From positions 310,001-374,000 of the forward strand of contig JBBCIG010000008.1 of the NCBI GenBank assembly GCA_037200685.1: a stretch of DNA of 64,000 bases. The letters run 5' to 3'. The stretch comes from JAJKIP01 sp037200685 (GTDB lineage Bacteria; Bacteroidota; Bacteroidia; Chitinophagales; Chitinophagaceae). Below are positions 41,644 to 53,431 of this stretch, piece after piece. The position numbers were made by a program, and so were the translations under genes. Below the pieces are notes generated by a model. It made no database searches. It was not told the DNA's origin and saw only the letters and a program-made list of their open reading frames with translations. How positions within the stretch are numbered: the stretch's first letter is position 1; the number at the start of each line of letters is the position of its first letter.

Positions 41644-42592
41644 AAAAAGTATTGTGCATTGGTGAAGCACTGATCGATATGATCTGTACGGATAAAGGAA
41701 CTACATTATCCAAAGGGCAAAATTTTATAAAGAAACCCGGCGGCGCCCCCGCTAATGTTGCTGCTGCAATTGGTTCGCTTGGCGGCTTTGTTGAAATGGC
41801 GGCTAAAGTGGGTAATGATCCTTTTGGTCAACAGCTAATTGATGTAATGAATGATTTTGGCGTTTCAACAAAATGGATGCTGAAAGATAATGAGCATTTT
41901 ACCACGATGGCATTTGTATCCTTACTGGAAAATGGGGAACGTGATTTTGTTTTTAACCGGGGCGCTGATGGTTATTTATCTAAAGATGATTTGAAGGCTA
42001 TTGATCTTACCGAATTCTCTATTATACATTTTGGTTCGGCGACGGCTTTTTTACCCGGGCTTTTGCAGGGAACCTATACTTATTTTTTACAAAAAGCGAT
42101 ACAGGAAAATGTATTCGTCAGCTTTGATCCCAATTACCGGCATTTACTTTTTCAAAATAATACGCAAGCCTTCATTCACCAGGCGTGGAATTTTTTAACG
42201 CAATGTGATTTTTTCAAGCTAAGCGATGAAGAAGCGTTGCTTATTACGGGCTGCACGAATGTAAACGAAGCCGTTGACATCCTTTCTCAAAAACAAAAGC
42301 CATATTCGCTATTACTTTGGGACACAAAGGGGCTTTGCTGCGATTCGATAAGGCTGTAGAGATTATTCCCGGTATTGCCGCCAACGTAATTGACACTACA
42401 GGTGCAGGCGATGCTTTTGTCGGCGCTGTTTTATCCCAGCTAAATAAAAAATCAGGGTCGGAAATAAAATATACTACCGGCACCGAGTGGAAAAAAATAA
42501 TTTTAAATGCCAACAAAATCGCTGCCGCTACCTGCGAACACTTTGGAGCGATGGAAGCTTACAATTATTTAAACGGCAGGATTATTTCTTAG
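41640..42592 (+). CDS. PfkB-family carbohydrate kinase (fructokinase-like), frameshifted
   Basis: Start is GTG: KKVLCIGEALIDMICTDKG, then KKPGGAPANVAAAIGSLGG (PfkB motif 1) and FDPNYRHLLF. The frame runs into a stop at 42359, but at about 42311-42318 (ATTACTTTGG) the next frame takes over as LGHKGALLRFDKAVEIIPG and carries PfkB motif 2, VIDTTGAGDAFVGAVLSQL, with the catalytic Asp. One missing base restores an approximately 317-residue kinase of normal length. Substrate is probably fructose or a related sugar. Coupled to the HD gene by a GTGA overlap. Confidence 0.75.
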
Positions 42593-42661
42593 CGGTTGGA
42601 TTGAAAATTGCCAACTATGCCAAAACTCCTGGTAAGGAGGCAAAGGTTTTAACGAACATAT

Positions 42662-44873
42662 TTAATGGCGTACACCACAACTAATAAGCCCTGACTTCTG
42701 AGCAGCAAAATCAACCTTTTTTAGAAATTCTTTTTTTGAAAAAAATTTGTCTCCTTCTTTAATTTTTATATTTTCTCCTGCCTGCATACCTGTAAATACC
42801 TGAACTGTTTTGCTACCCGGCCATTTTATTTCAACACTTTCAATAGCTGTTGCCTGGCCAATACCGATATGTTGCGTCAAGGGATTAGCGCCAAAACTTC
42901 CACCAGAGTTAAGATCACGGTAAACAGACCTTACTGTACCATTTTCTTTAAAGGTCACTTTTATTTTAGCCCCAATAGCAGCTTTGTTACAAGTAGTTCC
43001 TTCCAAAGAAATATTTAACCAGTGGTTATTATTTTGCCCCGGATTAAGGTATAAAGAATTCTGGTAGGCATCGCCGGCATAAGCCCCACCCATTTCTATA
43101 TAAATATCTTCATCCCCATCGTTATCCATATCCGCAAACGAAACGCCATGTCCTTTTTGCAGGCTGCCGACACGGGCAGATGTAGTTATATCAATAAACC
43201 TGTTCCCATCCACATTCTTAAACATTTTATTCGGCACCAATGATTGATAAAGGGGATTGCCGGTACCTAAATAAATATCCAAATAACCATCATTATCAAT
43301 ATCACCAAAATTGGAGCCCATCGCAAAAGCAATTTTGTTTAAGCCTGCTTTTTCCGATACATCTTCAAACGTTCCATCGTGTTTGTTTTTAAACAGAAAT
43401 ACTTTGCCGGAATTACCAACGGGTATAGCTAACGCTTCCTGTGCCGCATACCAGGCCAATGATTTATTAAATTCATAACCACATACAAGAATATCGAGCC
43501 AACCATCATTATCATAATCCCAAAACCACGTTGGAAAGGTGCGTACAGTATTATTACTTAACCCGGCCTGTCGCGTTACATCTTTAAAATGAACAGCACC
43601 TTTTTGTACGCCATCATTTTTTAATAATATTTTTTGGCCGTTTAATGTAGATATAAAAATATCAGGCATGCCGTCATTATCATAATCACCGGAAGTAACT
43701 CCTTTTACGAAAGCAATAATATTACAACCCGCTTTTTCCGCCATTTCCGAAAAAGTTCCGTTCTTATTATTCACGTATAATTCGCAGGGGTTAGCATCGT
43801 TATTCGGAGTTGATTCATTACCAATAAAAACATCCAACCATCCATCGTTATTAAAATCAGCCCAGGTAGCCGTTTGAGTAGGATGAAACGAAAGTAAGCC
43901 ACTTTCTTTTGTAGCATCTGTAAACGTACCGTCCCCGTTATTTTTTAATAAAGAATTAGGCTCTTTGCCATACAATCCTTTCCAGGCGCCGCGTAATACA
44001 AACACATCTTTCAAGCCATCATTGTTATAGTCGGTCTGCATAATATTTAATCCGCCGGTTAATTGTCCCAGGCCCGACGAATCCGATACGTCCGTAAAAG
44101 TGCCATTGAAATTATTTCTGCAATAGTGCATGCCTTCGGATAATCCCCAACCGCTTGTAATCAAATCTAAATAGCCGTCATTATTAAAATCATCAACAAC
44201 ACTTCCACCAGCCATATTTTTTGTATTCAATCCAATATTCACCGCTACATCATTAAATGGTTTTATTCCAGAAGAAATATCTGCATCCAGGCCATTGATC
44301 AAAAAAGCCGAAGGAACCTGTTGCGGGTACCCGCCAATAGTCATGTAAGCAATATTGAGTAACCCATCTCGATTCAAAATCAGATAAATTAGACGTCAAT
44401 ACAGCATTAAAAAGTTCAATTGCTTTTTGAGAACCCGTTTTATCAGCATGCACACCCCTGCCTGAAATCGGGAAGATACAGACTGGGTGGAATGATCATT
44501 AGATGCAATTAGTTCGTTCGCCTAAGCGCATATATGCCATGGCGAGAGCTTTCATAATTACTCTTTGCTCTTCAGGATCATTTTGCGGGCCCGATACCCG
44601 TTTTAATAAATTCTCCAATTTCTCTATCGCCTTTTGTTCGTCTCCCAGTTCAAGAAATGCATTCGCCATGAAATATTGGGCTTTAGCAATATCATCATAG
44701 CTTGATGAAACCTTAAGAAGAGAGTCAAAGAAATTCAATATCGCCTCCGGGCAAAAAGTGTTGTTGGAATATATTCCGTCTTTATTAATACCTGAAAGCA
44801 GTTCAGCCATTTCCGCATTGCGGGAAAGATTACCCGCACACGAAAAAATTGTGATCAGTTGCGATGAATCCAA
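42662..44873 (-). pseudogene. CRTAC1-like FG-GAP/ASPIC protein, N-terminal part frameshifted
   Basis: The main frame (42662-44377, about 560 residues) holds FG-GAP/VCBS repeats with DxDxDG-like calcium loops (VVDDFNNDGYLDLITSGWG, QTDYNNDGLKDVFVLRG, DYDNDGMPDIFIST, DIDNDGYLDIYLG) and a C-terminal ASPIC/UnbV domain (GTTCNKAAIGAKIKVTFK through IEVKW-like SVEIKWPGSK). An extra G near 44372 separates it from HADKTGSQKAIELFNAVLTS, and two more shifts near 44460-44490 separate that from a TPR-like N-terminus (IAKAQYFMANAFLELGDEQK). Joined, it is a secreted beta-propeller protein. The start is uncertain (near 44873-44900). Confidence 0.7.
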
Positions 44874-44916
44874 TAATTGTGTAAATGCGCTGATGCATAT
44901 TATTTTTTTAAACTGT

Positions 44917-45460
44917 CTAATATTCCGGCTTGCGATGATACCCGTGGTTTTTTATTTTCTCGCCAAGTCCTTTATAGAATGCCGGATCGGCAGGAGTAAA
45001 AGTTGCAAGACCATCTACATACCGGTTATACAAACAAAATAAAGCAGCGATCAAAACAGTATCGTGTATTTCCATATCTGTCGCACCGGCATCTTTTGCT
45101 TGTTGTATGGATTCGGCTGTTACATTTTTCCCGCTTTGCTGTGTTTGTGCGGCGATAGTTAATAAAGCTTTCATTTTATCGCTTACCGGGGCAGTAGTTA
45201 TATCCTGTTTTATTTTTACTGAAGTATTTTCTTCACCCAATAAAACATCGGCAGCGGCAGTGTGTGCAGCAGTGCAAAACCTGCATTCATTACGGTGAGA
45301 AACAATAGTAGCGATTAATTCTCTTTCTCCTTTTGGTCAACGTAGAAGGCCCGCATAAAAGAACCTCCGTCATTTCACGGAGCGGTGCTGCGCTGTCTTT
45401 CCTGAATTCCAATAAGCCGGTAATACCGGGTAAATGTTCTTCCAATGGAATATGCGGCAT
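44917..45460 (-). pseudogene. Carboxymuconolactone decarboxylase/AhpD-like peroxidase-related protein, frameshifted
   Basis: From ATG at 45460 the frame reads PHIPLEEHLPGITGLLEFRK to GPSTLTK. An extra base in the CAAAAGG at about 45335-45340 then shifts to GERELIATIVSHRNECRFC, TAAHTAAADVLLGEE and the intact frame to 44917. ECRFCTAAH is the AhpD redox motif (Glu, CxxC, His). Restored length is about 180 residues. Role probably peroxide or antioxidant defence. Part of the minus-strand envelope cluster. Confidence 0.72.
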
Positions 45461-45489
45461 GTTTATCTTTTAAATAATTATAAATATGT

Positions 45490-47683
45490 TTAAAGCCTTA
45501 TTACAAACGTCATACTGTAATTTCTTCCATCCGATGGCCATACACCCGGGCCGGGATAAAATGTAGGGCGTTTGGTGAAATATTGTTTATCCGTAACATT
45601 GTTCACATTTAATCTTGCCTTCGATATTTTTTGAAAGCCGGAGAGCTGCGTTCAAATCCAGTAAACCATAAGAAGGAACCAGGCCAACGGCGCCTGTTGT
45701 TTTCAACGGCTCTACTGTATTCAGCGCATCCGCAAATGTTTTGGAAGTATAACTGTACAGCACGGAGAAACTTGCTTTCTTGTATCTTACTGAAGCACCA
45801 TTACGTGAAATGAAATCCGGTGCGCTTTCTACTTTGTTACCACCTACATTGGACATTTGCATTTCCTGATTTTACAATTTGCATCCTGGTACCGTGCATG
45901 TACAAAGCGGTGGATGTAAAGAAAGACAAACTGTTCTGCCGCCGAGGCAACCAATCCGCTTGTAATAATATTTCTACTCCTTTTGTGAGAGAATTACCGA
46001 TGTTCGTCCTATATGTATAAAAAGCGCCGCTGTTATCTACTTCTGCAAGGGTACCGAAACGAGTATCATACTTTAACAGGAAGCCATTTACATCCCATCT
46101 TAAAACCGCCAGTTGCCACGAAAACCTAACTCAGCATTATATCCTTTCGCATCTTTAATGTTGGGATCCACCTTTTCAAACAGGATCCGGGAATAAGATC
46201 TTTGAAAAGCATCGGGTGATACGCCTGCGCCCATCCCGCATACCATTCCATTGTTTCTTTTGGTTTATAAGAATATTAATTCCTACTAAGGGAAAATTAT
46301 GTTTCATGGTAACGGGAACATCATTATCCGGGTAATACGTAATGATGCCGGTCATATTTGTTTCACCGCTTTCACTCTCGCCCCGGCATTCACAGAAAGA
46401 TTATGTAATAATTGAAATTTGTTTTCCGCGAAGAAGGCTACATTCTTTGTTTTCAGGTGCACATCTCTTCCCCATACGGGGCTCAGTAACGTGAGGTCAT
46501 AATCGCTCCCGTTCGTACCTACTCCTAATTGTGTGCGGTGCAGGTCATTGTTCATATACTGCATGCCCGCTACCAGTGTACTTGTTTGTTTGCCGAGCCT
46601 GTATGCCTGTAACAAACGCAGTTCGGCAGTATAACTGTTGAACTGGTCAATATCCACCTGCCTGTTATTATATTGAAGGGTTGACGCATTAATCGTATCT
46701 CTTACATTGCTGGGCTTATCAAATTGCACACTGTTTCTTTTTCCTAATACCGCTGATGTTACCAGTTGCAATTTTGTCTGGTAAGCCAATTGCCAGTTCA
46801 ATGTAACAGAAGGAACATGAATATCGGGACTAAAATAATTGCGGGAACGTGTCGCCTGTGTAGGATCAGTATTGAACAGACTGTCTGTTAACGGACCGGG
46901 AATACGGTATTGGTATTTAGCACGGGCCCATTCTATCCGCACGGAAAACTTTCTCGATTCATAAGATACCGTAACGGACTGCGCTTCTGATTCGGTATGT
47001 TCATTATCCCGGTAACCGTTTCGGGATTTCCTGTACATGTATGCATAGTATTTGAAACTTGCCGGATTTGCCACCAATCGCATTATATGTACTTAATAAA
47101 TTAAAAGAGCCTACTGTATTGATACTTTTCAAAACTGAATGGCCTTGTAGTATCACCCTGTTTGGTAACATAATTCAGCATACCACCGAATTGAGCGCCA
47201 TATTGCAACGAACCTGTTCCTCTCACCAGTTCAATGCGTGCAATACTTTCAAGGGGCATACTGTAATGGCTCGCCGGGTAGCCATACATATCAGAATTGG
47301 TAATGATGCCGTCTTTACGATTGTTGAATTCCCATCCCCTGTGTGGGTCCAATCCTCTTGCCGCAATATTGATCTGGTTACCGCTGCCATCCATATCGTA
47401 AATAAATACGCCCGGGTATTTTTGCAAATACCTGCCGCCCGGTTTTATTAGTAATGTCTGCCGGTATTTGCGCTAAATCTATAACTTCCGTTTTTTTTTG
47501 CCACCAAAAAGATATGTCCCCTGCAAAACAGATAGCTGCCGCACGATATTCTGGTTGAGATAAGAAATAACAACTACACTATCCAACGCACGGGATGCAT
47601 GTATAGTGTTCAGCTGGTTGTTGTGCAAAGGCAACACCTATCATCATACCTGTTGTTGCTATTATAAAAAATATTTTTTTCAT
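45490..47683 (-). pseudogene. TonB-dependent receptor, broken by several frameshifts
   Basis: ATG at 47683 opens a signal peptide (KKIFFIIATTGMMIGVAFAQ). Pieces in different frames then give SVVVISYLNQNIVRQLSVLQ, a plug domain (VFIYDMDGSGNQINIAARGL, RIELVRGTGSLQYGAQFGGM), barrel strands (FSVRIEWARAKYQYRIPGPL, TKNVAFFAENKFQLLHNLSV, NAGARVKAV) and a C-terminal strand ending YSMTFVIRL with terminal Leu. This is a FecA/siderophore-type outer-membrane receptor of about 730 residues. At least six frame changes occur, including one beside a T9 run near 47491. Confidence 0.75.
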
Positions 47684-47839
47684 TTTTATTTTATTATTCA
47701 TTCACACTTATCAAAACAATTAACTAAATACTCCCCCGTAGAAACGGGGGAAGAGTTTTAGTCTGTTTTACTGTTTACTTCTCGAATTTTTAGTCCGCCT
47801 TCTTATTCTATGCAGAAAAAATTTTAGTATACTTAATTT

Positions 47840-48573
47840 TTAAATGGAATATTTCTCCGTCAACATCCATAAAGCCAGTATGGCACATAGCTACCTCCAC
47901 GTTCTATCCCATTCAAATAATACGATAGTGCGGGTAAAACATTCGCTTGCCATTTTCCAGATAAACCATGCGAGAGCACCTGTTTTATGGGTTTGATCAA
48001 AACCAGGAATGCAAAAGCTATTTCGGTAATGCCAACAATATGTGCAACCTGCAGCGGATCGAAAATCCAAGAATAGTATATTGATCAATTAAACCTTTCT
48101 TCTCTATCAGGTTTAACCATCCGTGACCAGCAAAAGCAAAAAACACAACGATGCGAAGACAACTGGCTAACGGATTAATTTTTTATTATCCATCTCGCGC
48201 CGGCTTTTACAGGAGTAAACCATTCTTTCATACTATTTGGAAGACCGGAAAGAATTAAAAAAGCAAGAGGTGTACCGAAGTTTCCCGCACGTTCAATTAA
48301 CTCCGCAAATGGTTCACCTGACAAAGGACGTAATGATGCGGTGACAACTCCCCATCCGACCAGCCACAGCGGAATAAACCTCGCCGGATAAAGCAGGAAA
48401 GTTATTCCCAATAAAATATCAATACTTCCTACCCATGGCATTAATTGATAGGAAAGATGCTGATGCTATTCCCACCACGCCGAAATATTACACCATACCG
48501 GCTTGGTAATGATGCCAAAAATTCCATGGCCAATAAAACACATAGCCACCGCTATGCGAAACACATAATGCAT
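47840..48573 (-). pseudogene. DoxX-like membrane protein, frameshifted
   Basis: ATG at 48573 begins HYVFRIAVAMCFIGHGIFGI. A shift near 48470 gives the frame MPWVGSIDILLGITFLLYPA to EWFTPVKAGARWIIKN, and a further shift gives LASCLRIVVFFAFAGHGWLN, IEKKGLIDQYTILGF and later AFLVLIKPIKQVLSHGL-like sequence, ending MLTEKYSI. Two FxGHG-containing four-helix units suggest a tandem DoxX-type protein of about 245 residues. At least four shifts. Confidence 0.6.
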
Positions 48574-48651
48574 TTTTATTTAAATCCTGTCGCAACATTT
48601 CTTTATCACATTTAAGAAATTAATCAACATGCCATTAATCAGCGCCGTCTG

Positions 48652-50183
48652 TTAATGCCCGTTGAACAGCATAATCACCAATTCTTTCCCTGTTTGCAAT
48701 CCCACTTCACAATCGGCACGGTAATGATGCCGCCGTACATTCTTGACATGGATTGCTTCCTGTGCCATTGCATCAAACTCGGTTTTCCTGCCAGGAATAA
48801 TGGTATCCCAGTATCCGGGATGCAGCACCACTGAAAGTAGAGTGGCCTGTATGTATGCAGGGAAATTGGGGATGCCTGTGATCGTTTTATTTGAGGATCC
48901 AGTTGCGTTGGCCGTGGATTGAATAAAAATATTTTGTATCCCAGCACACGATAGCTGCATCCATCAACGACATATTTATTAATGCCATATTCCTCGCCCA
49001 TCTTACTTCGCTGAAATTTCTTGTAATAAAATCTTCAGCTGCGATAGCATTCCAATGTCCCGGTGGTGTGTATGTATTTACACCATCCGCCCAGAAGTGA
49101 ACGATCCTTGTTCTCTCTCTTGTCGGGTGATTGATGTAATCATAAATTCATTTGTTTCATCCACCATTTTCTGACTTTTCAACAGGCGGGCGGCGGGCCC
49201 GGGCGAAGTGAAGTAGCATTGTCGCATCGAAAAGAACGTTTTTACTTTACCAAATAAAGGCAACATGGGCGGACGTTTAGGTAACTCAAAGCTGTACCAG
49301 GGAACTTCGCCCCTGGCGATACAATCAATTTCGAACTGCGTCCATACCGTTTGAGTTCCCGCCGCCGCGCCAGCACCATCTCCTCTTGCACGGGTAACAA
49401 ATTTATTAGCCACTAATTTTCCCAGTGCTTCTCCCGCTCTATGTCACTGCGCACATTAGCGCCGGCGATGATGCGGGCCTTTTTATGTTCTTCTACTTTT
49501 TGCTGAATATAATCCTGGTCGCCGGGGAAAAGCAGTTTCATCATTTCACCTACTACTCCCGCCACTACTGCATCTTCAGAAGGATAAGAAGGCAATGCGG
49601 ATTTTGGTATCAATGCATTTACGGTCGCATCAACATTATAAGGAGCGGCACGGTTGTATAAACTCTTATAATAATAAGCGGCCACCAGGGCATCATACTG
49701 GGCGGCGCTTATATAGGCATAAGCCCTGCGGCGTATGGCGGATTGGCGAAAGGAAATTGGGGGTAGGCCAATGGATTATTCGCATTGGGAAAAGGATAAG
49801 TGCCATCCAAATTTTGATAAGGTGGCAAATTATGTTTCGTTACCAGTTCCCTTAATATTTCATTCCAGCGAAGCACCGCACCAGCGCTCCAGTATTTTAC
49901 GATTCTTTTCTCTTCGTTGGAGAGATTAGCTTGCCAGGTTTTTATTTCATTTACCCTGTGCGATGTAATCCGGCGTAGTCGTTGCTCCAGGAGCAGGAAC
50001 AGGAAATTCAGTGGGGCCTGTTAACAGGATGGGTTTCCAGTTGCCTGCATTCTGATCAAGCTTAGCAGGTTGAAGTGCAGGCGCATTATCCGTTCTGCCT
50101 TCTACTTCTTTATTGCATGCAACAATGGATAATACTGTTGCTGCAAGAATAGCCGTTGATAAAAAGAATAGGATCTTTTTCAT
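48652..50183 (-). pseudogene. Vanadium-haloperoxidase/PAP2-type lipoprotein, heavily frameshifted
   Basis: The N-terminus at 50183 is a lipoprotein signal (KKILFFLSTAILAATVLSIV, lipobox Cys at ACN). Later pieces contain AYYYKSLYNRAAPYNVDATV, DAVVAGVVGEMMKLLFPGDQ, TYTPPGHWNAIAAEDFITRN, DAAIVCWDTKYFY, and the active-site remnants SGHSTFSGAA and MYGGIHYRADCEVGLQTGKE in different frames. These match the intact paralogue at 51372. At least six single-base shifts are needed; the whole would be about 500 residues. Three bases separate it from the upstream beta-barrel gene. Confidence 0.72.
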
Positions 50184-50185
50184 AA

Positions 50186-51142
50186 TTAATTATTTTTTGC
50201 AGGGGTAGCAGATTTTGTTTTCTTACTCAGGTCAAATACATAAAATAATGATCCGTACACGGTGGTGGCTTTACCCATATTCCGCCCGGAGATAGTATAA
50301 CTGCCGCCGCCCACTACTGAAAGTTGCGGATGAAATGGCATATTATATTTAACATTCACACCGACACTTGTCGCATTCATCCGGTTGCTGGGGAAAGGCA
50401 TATTGTTACGGGTCATATCAAACCCACCCAATGTCGTCCAGTTATTTAATATCGCTTCTGCGATGATCCTGTTGTTCCGGATACCTGCACGAAAGTTAAA
50501 GTTGGCGGCGTTGGGCATTTCCACTTCATTGGTATTATGCATTTCCGTGGTATAGTAAGATTGCCTGTCTATCTCGATATTCTCCCTGAATACATAAGTA
50601 GCGGAAGCGGTCATAAAAAAATCACTGTATTGGTAATCCGCCATTACCCTTGCCATAGCTGTTCTGCTATGTAATCCTATAGAAAGAGGTAAAAAATCCG
50701 GTGTATAGTTACTCAACGGAGTGGAGATACCTGCAATACCAAAAAGCGAAAATCTTGCATCATCTATTTTCTTGTTAATAGCTCTCCATTTTACAAACAA
50801 ACTCAAGTCCTGCATACCCTGCATGCCATGCAGTGTACCTGCGGATGCTTTTGTTTTTACATATGGTACATTAAAAAGCAGGTTAACATTCCGTGTCAAT
50901 CCGAAATTTCCCATCACGCTATACATTTGCGTAGATACTCTCCCAAGGTTCAGGTTTTCTCTTTTTAATGTTCCTTCCCAATAATTTTTCCAGCTGCTGT
51001 AGCTGTACATCGGGCCCACACAAAAAGCATTTTTCTCCATCATCAATCCATCAATATCGGTTTGCGCCGATACTGTTCCGGTTAATGCAATGCCCAGCAT
51101 AAGCATTACCGCAAACGTCACTTTTTTCATAATTTTTTTCAT
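50186..51142 (-). CDS. Outer-membrane beta-barrel protein (transporter-like)
   Basis: A 318-residue protein with a signal peptide (VTFAVMLMLGIALTGTVSAQ) and alternating amphipathic strands: NAFCVGPMYSYSSWKNYWEG, YSVMGNFGLTRNVNLLFNVP, SLFVKWRAINKKIDDARFSL and SVGVNVKYNMPFHPQLSVVG, ending VYGSLFYVFDLS. This is like the MetA-pathway/phenol-degradation transporter-type barrels. It lies between two haloperoxidase-like lipoprotein genes and is abutted to one of them, suggesting a shared job at the envelope. Confidence 0.7.
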   Translation of the reverse strand: MKKIMKKVTFAVMLMLGIALTGTVSAQTDIDGLMMEKNAFCVGPMYSYSSWKNYWEGTLKRENLNLGRVSTQMYSVMGNFGLTRNVNLLFNVPYVKTKASAGTLHGMQGMQDLSLFVKWRAINKKIDDARFSLFGIAGISTPLSNYTPDFLPLSIGLHSRTAMARVMADYQYSDFFMTASATYVFRENIEIDRQSYYTTEMHNTNEVEMPNAANFNFRAGIRNNRIIAEAILNNWTTLGGFDMTRNNMPFPSNRMNATSVGVNVKYNMPFHPQLSVVGGGSYTISGRNMGKATTVYGSLFYVFDLSKKTKSATPAKNN

Positions 51143-51371
51143 TTTGCAAAACAGTTTTGGAATTTTAATTAAACAGACAGTACTGAAGCCCTATTTCATT
51201 CATGAAAATTCATGACAATGAAATCTTACCCAGGCAACTATTTTTCTACTTAAGAACGAAACAATACTTCCGGTTGTGAATGATTAAAGCCGTTATTACG
51301 TACCGACTTTATGCGCAGCACATTTGTCTGTAAGACGGTGTAAGAAATTATATAAATGCGTTTCATTTTTT

Positions 51372-52700
51372 TTACTTTTTAAACTTTAATCGTTGCACAA
51401 TCAGGTCACCTACTTTTTTTCCATACTCCGTACTGATAATACAGGAATTGTGGAAATGAATACCTCCATAAAATCTCGCCCAGTTGTTTTCGACCGCCGC
51501 TTCCCGGAATGAATTGAATGACCTGCTTTTGATCCCAAATTCCAATTCAGTCGTATCGGTATAATTGAAATGGTCACCAAACACACTTGTCATCACTTCC
51601 GCTGCGGTAGCAGATGATGTGGAATGGCCACACAGGTATTCAGGAAAAGGTGGTGTTTGTAAAAAAGGTCTCCACTCCGGATCTATATATTTATTAATAA
51701 CTGATTCAGGCCGGCCGTAATTGGTGAGATATTTTTCATCCCAGCAAAAAATAAATGAATCAAACAAACTAATCGCTGTAGCCGCAAAAGCATATGCAGT
51801 CGATGCAAAATCAAAATTTGCCTGTTTCGCAGCAATACCTACTATTCCCATCCAATGACCAGGGGGTGAAAACTTTTTTGTACCGAACATTACATGACCT
51901 GTAACATTTAGCTTAAACGGGTTATCGTCCCAAAACTCCGCAATGTGTTTTTGTTCGTCAGTTAAACTATCACCGGCATTTTTAATAGCCATTACTTCCT
52001 GGTAATATTTACTGGTTGTATCAGTAAGATTAAAAGGAGGTGGCGGTGGTACTTTAAACTGGTTGGAACTATCCAGCACGACTGTCCGGATTTTTTTCCA
52101 ATGTGGTTCCATTGCATCTGCATACGCAGGCGGTGTACGTACCCAAAAGCCGGGCGAATCAATTACATTGTATTTGGGAAAACTTCTCGTTTGCGCATAG
52201 TTATCTTTTTTACTCCACGCCATTATCGTCGCCGAAACTGTATCCGCAAAAGCAATCGAATTATCGAATTCTTCGGATGGCATGCCATGATCTTTTGCCA
52301 ACGCTTTTAAACTATCCACATATTCTTTCATACTGCCTGCCGGAAATGTTACCGCTTCTCCCAGCTTGCAATAAGACAATAATGATGCGAATTCAAAATC
52401 AATCGCTTTTCCTGCTTCCGGTTTTGGTATGCTCTTCAAACCATTTACCTGTCCGGCCAATGAATAATATTTACCAGGATAACCGGCAGCGATGGTTTCA
52501 TAACCTGCAATGGCGGCATATAAATAATTACGTGAAGCTATAATCGGGCTGAAATTATTTCCCATTACAACTACGTTCAATTCATGCACTGTATTTGAAT
52601 ACAATAAAGGATTGTGCAATACTTCCTTGTAATCTTTTTTCTCACTACAGGAAAAGATTGCAAGACTGCAAACAATAACGACCAGTATCTGTTTCATCAA
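51372..52700 (-). CDS. Vanadium-dependent haloperoxidase-like lipoprotein (PAP2 superfamily)
   Basis: A 442-residue intact protein with a lipoprotein signal (QILVVIVCSLAIFSCS). The PAP2/vanadate site is visible: KKFSPPGHWMGIVGI, then CGHSTSSATAAEV near 352-364 and ARFYGGIHFHNSC near 405-417, supplying Ser/His and the vanadate-ligand His. Family members oxidise halides with H2O2 or act as phosphatases. Phosphatase versus haloperoxidase cannot be settled from sequence. Divided by a 229-base spacer from the barrel gene. Confidence 0.85.
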   Translation of the reverse strand: MMKQILVVIVCSLAIFSCSEKKDYKEVLHNPLLYSNTVHELNVVVMGNNFSPIIASRNYLYAAIAGYETIAAGYPGKYYSLAGQVNGLKSIPKPEAGKAIDFEFASLLSYCKLGEAVTFPAGSMKEYVDSLKALAKDHGMPSEEFDNSIAFADTVSATIMAWSKKDNYAQTRSFPKYNVIDSPGFWVRTPPAYADAMEPHWKKIRTVVLDSSNQFKVPPPPPFNLTDTTSKYYQEVMAIKNAGDSLTDEQKHIAEFWDDNPFKLNVTGHVMFGTKKFSPPGHWMGIVGIAAKQANFDFASTAYAFAATAISLFDSFIFCWDEKYLTNYGRPESVINKYIDPEWRPFLQTPPFPEYLCGHSTSSATAAEVMTSVFGDHFNYTDTTELEFGIKSRSFNSFREAAVENNWARFYGGIHFHNSCIISTEYGKKVGDLIVQRLKFKK

Positions 52701-52799
52701 TAATTATTAATACTACGCACAATAGTGTATGCTCTTGTAAGCATTCACGATACCTAAAAAAATACAATGAAAATATTACGCAGGTAATAAGGAGGAGTG

Positions 52800-53357
52800 T
52801 CAGCAAATATCCGGGGGCTGCTCAGTAGTGTTGCCTAAAAAGTCAATATAAAACGAAGCGTAAAATGGTTGATATAAAGGAGAGGATGTTGTTACAGCAA
52901 TATTCCATTCCTGCACTTCATCGCAATATTCACTCATCACACTTTTAAAAGAAGGAACATTACTTTGATCAGATTTTTTAGTGGGCTGATCTTGCTGCAG
53001 GTCATTTGCTAAGCGGAAAAAATTATCTCTCGCAGTTTGCAATTGCATGGACTTGCGGTCCGGGATACAAAGAAATTCTATGGAATCACTAACAATACGA
53101 CGTTTTACATATTGATGGAGGACGCCATCGATATTCACTTCGCCATCCCATCTTTCAAAGTCAGAGGAATTAGATGCATAAGGAAGCGGGTAAGGAATTT
53201 TTACAGAAATGAGATCAGACTCGTCGTATTGTTTGTTATCTAACTTTACTGCCAGTTGATGCGTATGTTCTGTTTCAAAATAACCAAACACTAACCGGTA
53301 CCCAAACCAATTAAAGAATAATACATTGAAGAATAATATGGCGGCAAATTTTCGCAA
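52800..53357 (-). CDS. Hypothetical membrane-anchored or exported protein
   Basis: A 185-residue protein with an N-terminal hydrophobic segment (FAAILFFNVLFFNWFGYRLV) acting as signal or anchor, then a mostly beta domain with SVKIPYPLPYASNSSDFERW and a DNFFRLANDLQQDQ helix. No family recognised. It sits between the FG-GAP and haloperoxidase genes with the same orientation. Confidence 0.55.
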   Translation of the reverse strand: MRKFAAILFFNVLFFNWFGYRLVFGYFETEHTHQLAVKLDNKQYDESDLISVKIPYPLPYASNSSDFERWDGEVNIDGVLHQYVKRRIVSDSIEFLCIPDRKSMQLQTARDNFFRLANDLQQDQPTKKSDQSNVPSFKSVMSEYCDEVQEWNIAVTTSSPLYQPFYASFYIDFLGNTTEQPPDIC

Positions 53358-53431
53358 AGCATTATAGGTCGAGGGAGGAAAAGTAAGAATTTTTAGAGAT
53401 TCAGCAAAGTAAAAGTTTGTCGCTTAACCAG

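Noticed and set aside
51250..51366. 38-codon ORF on the minus strand between the barrel and haloperoxidase genes
   Set aside because: It starts MKRIYIISYTVLQTNV and is open, but has no domain, signal peptide or promoter, and composition is not convincing.
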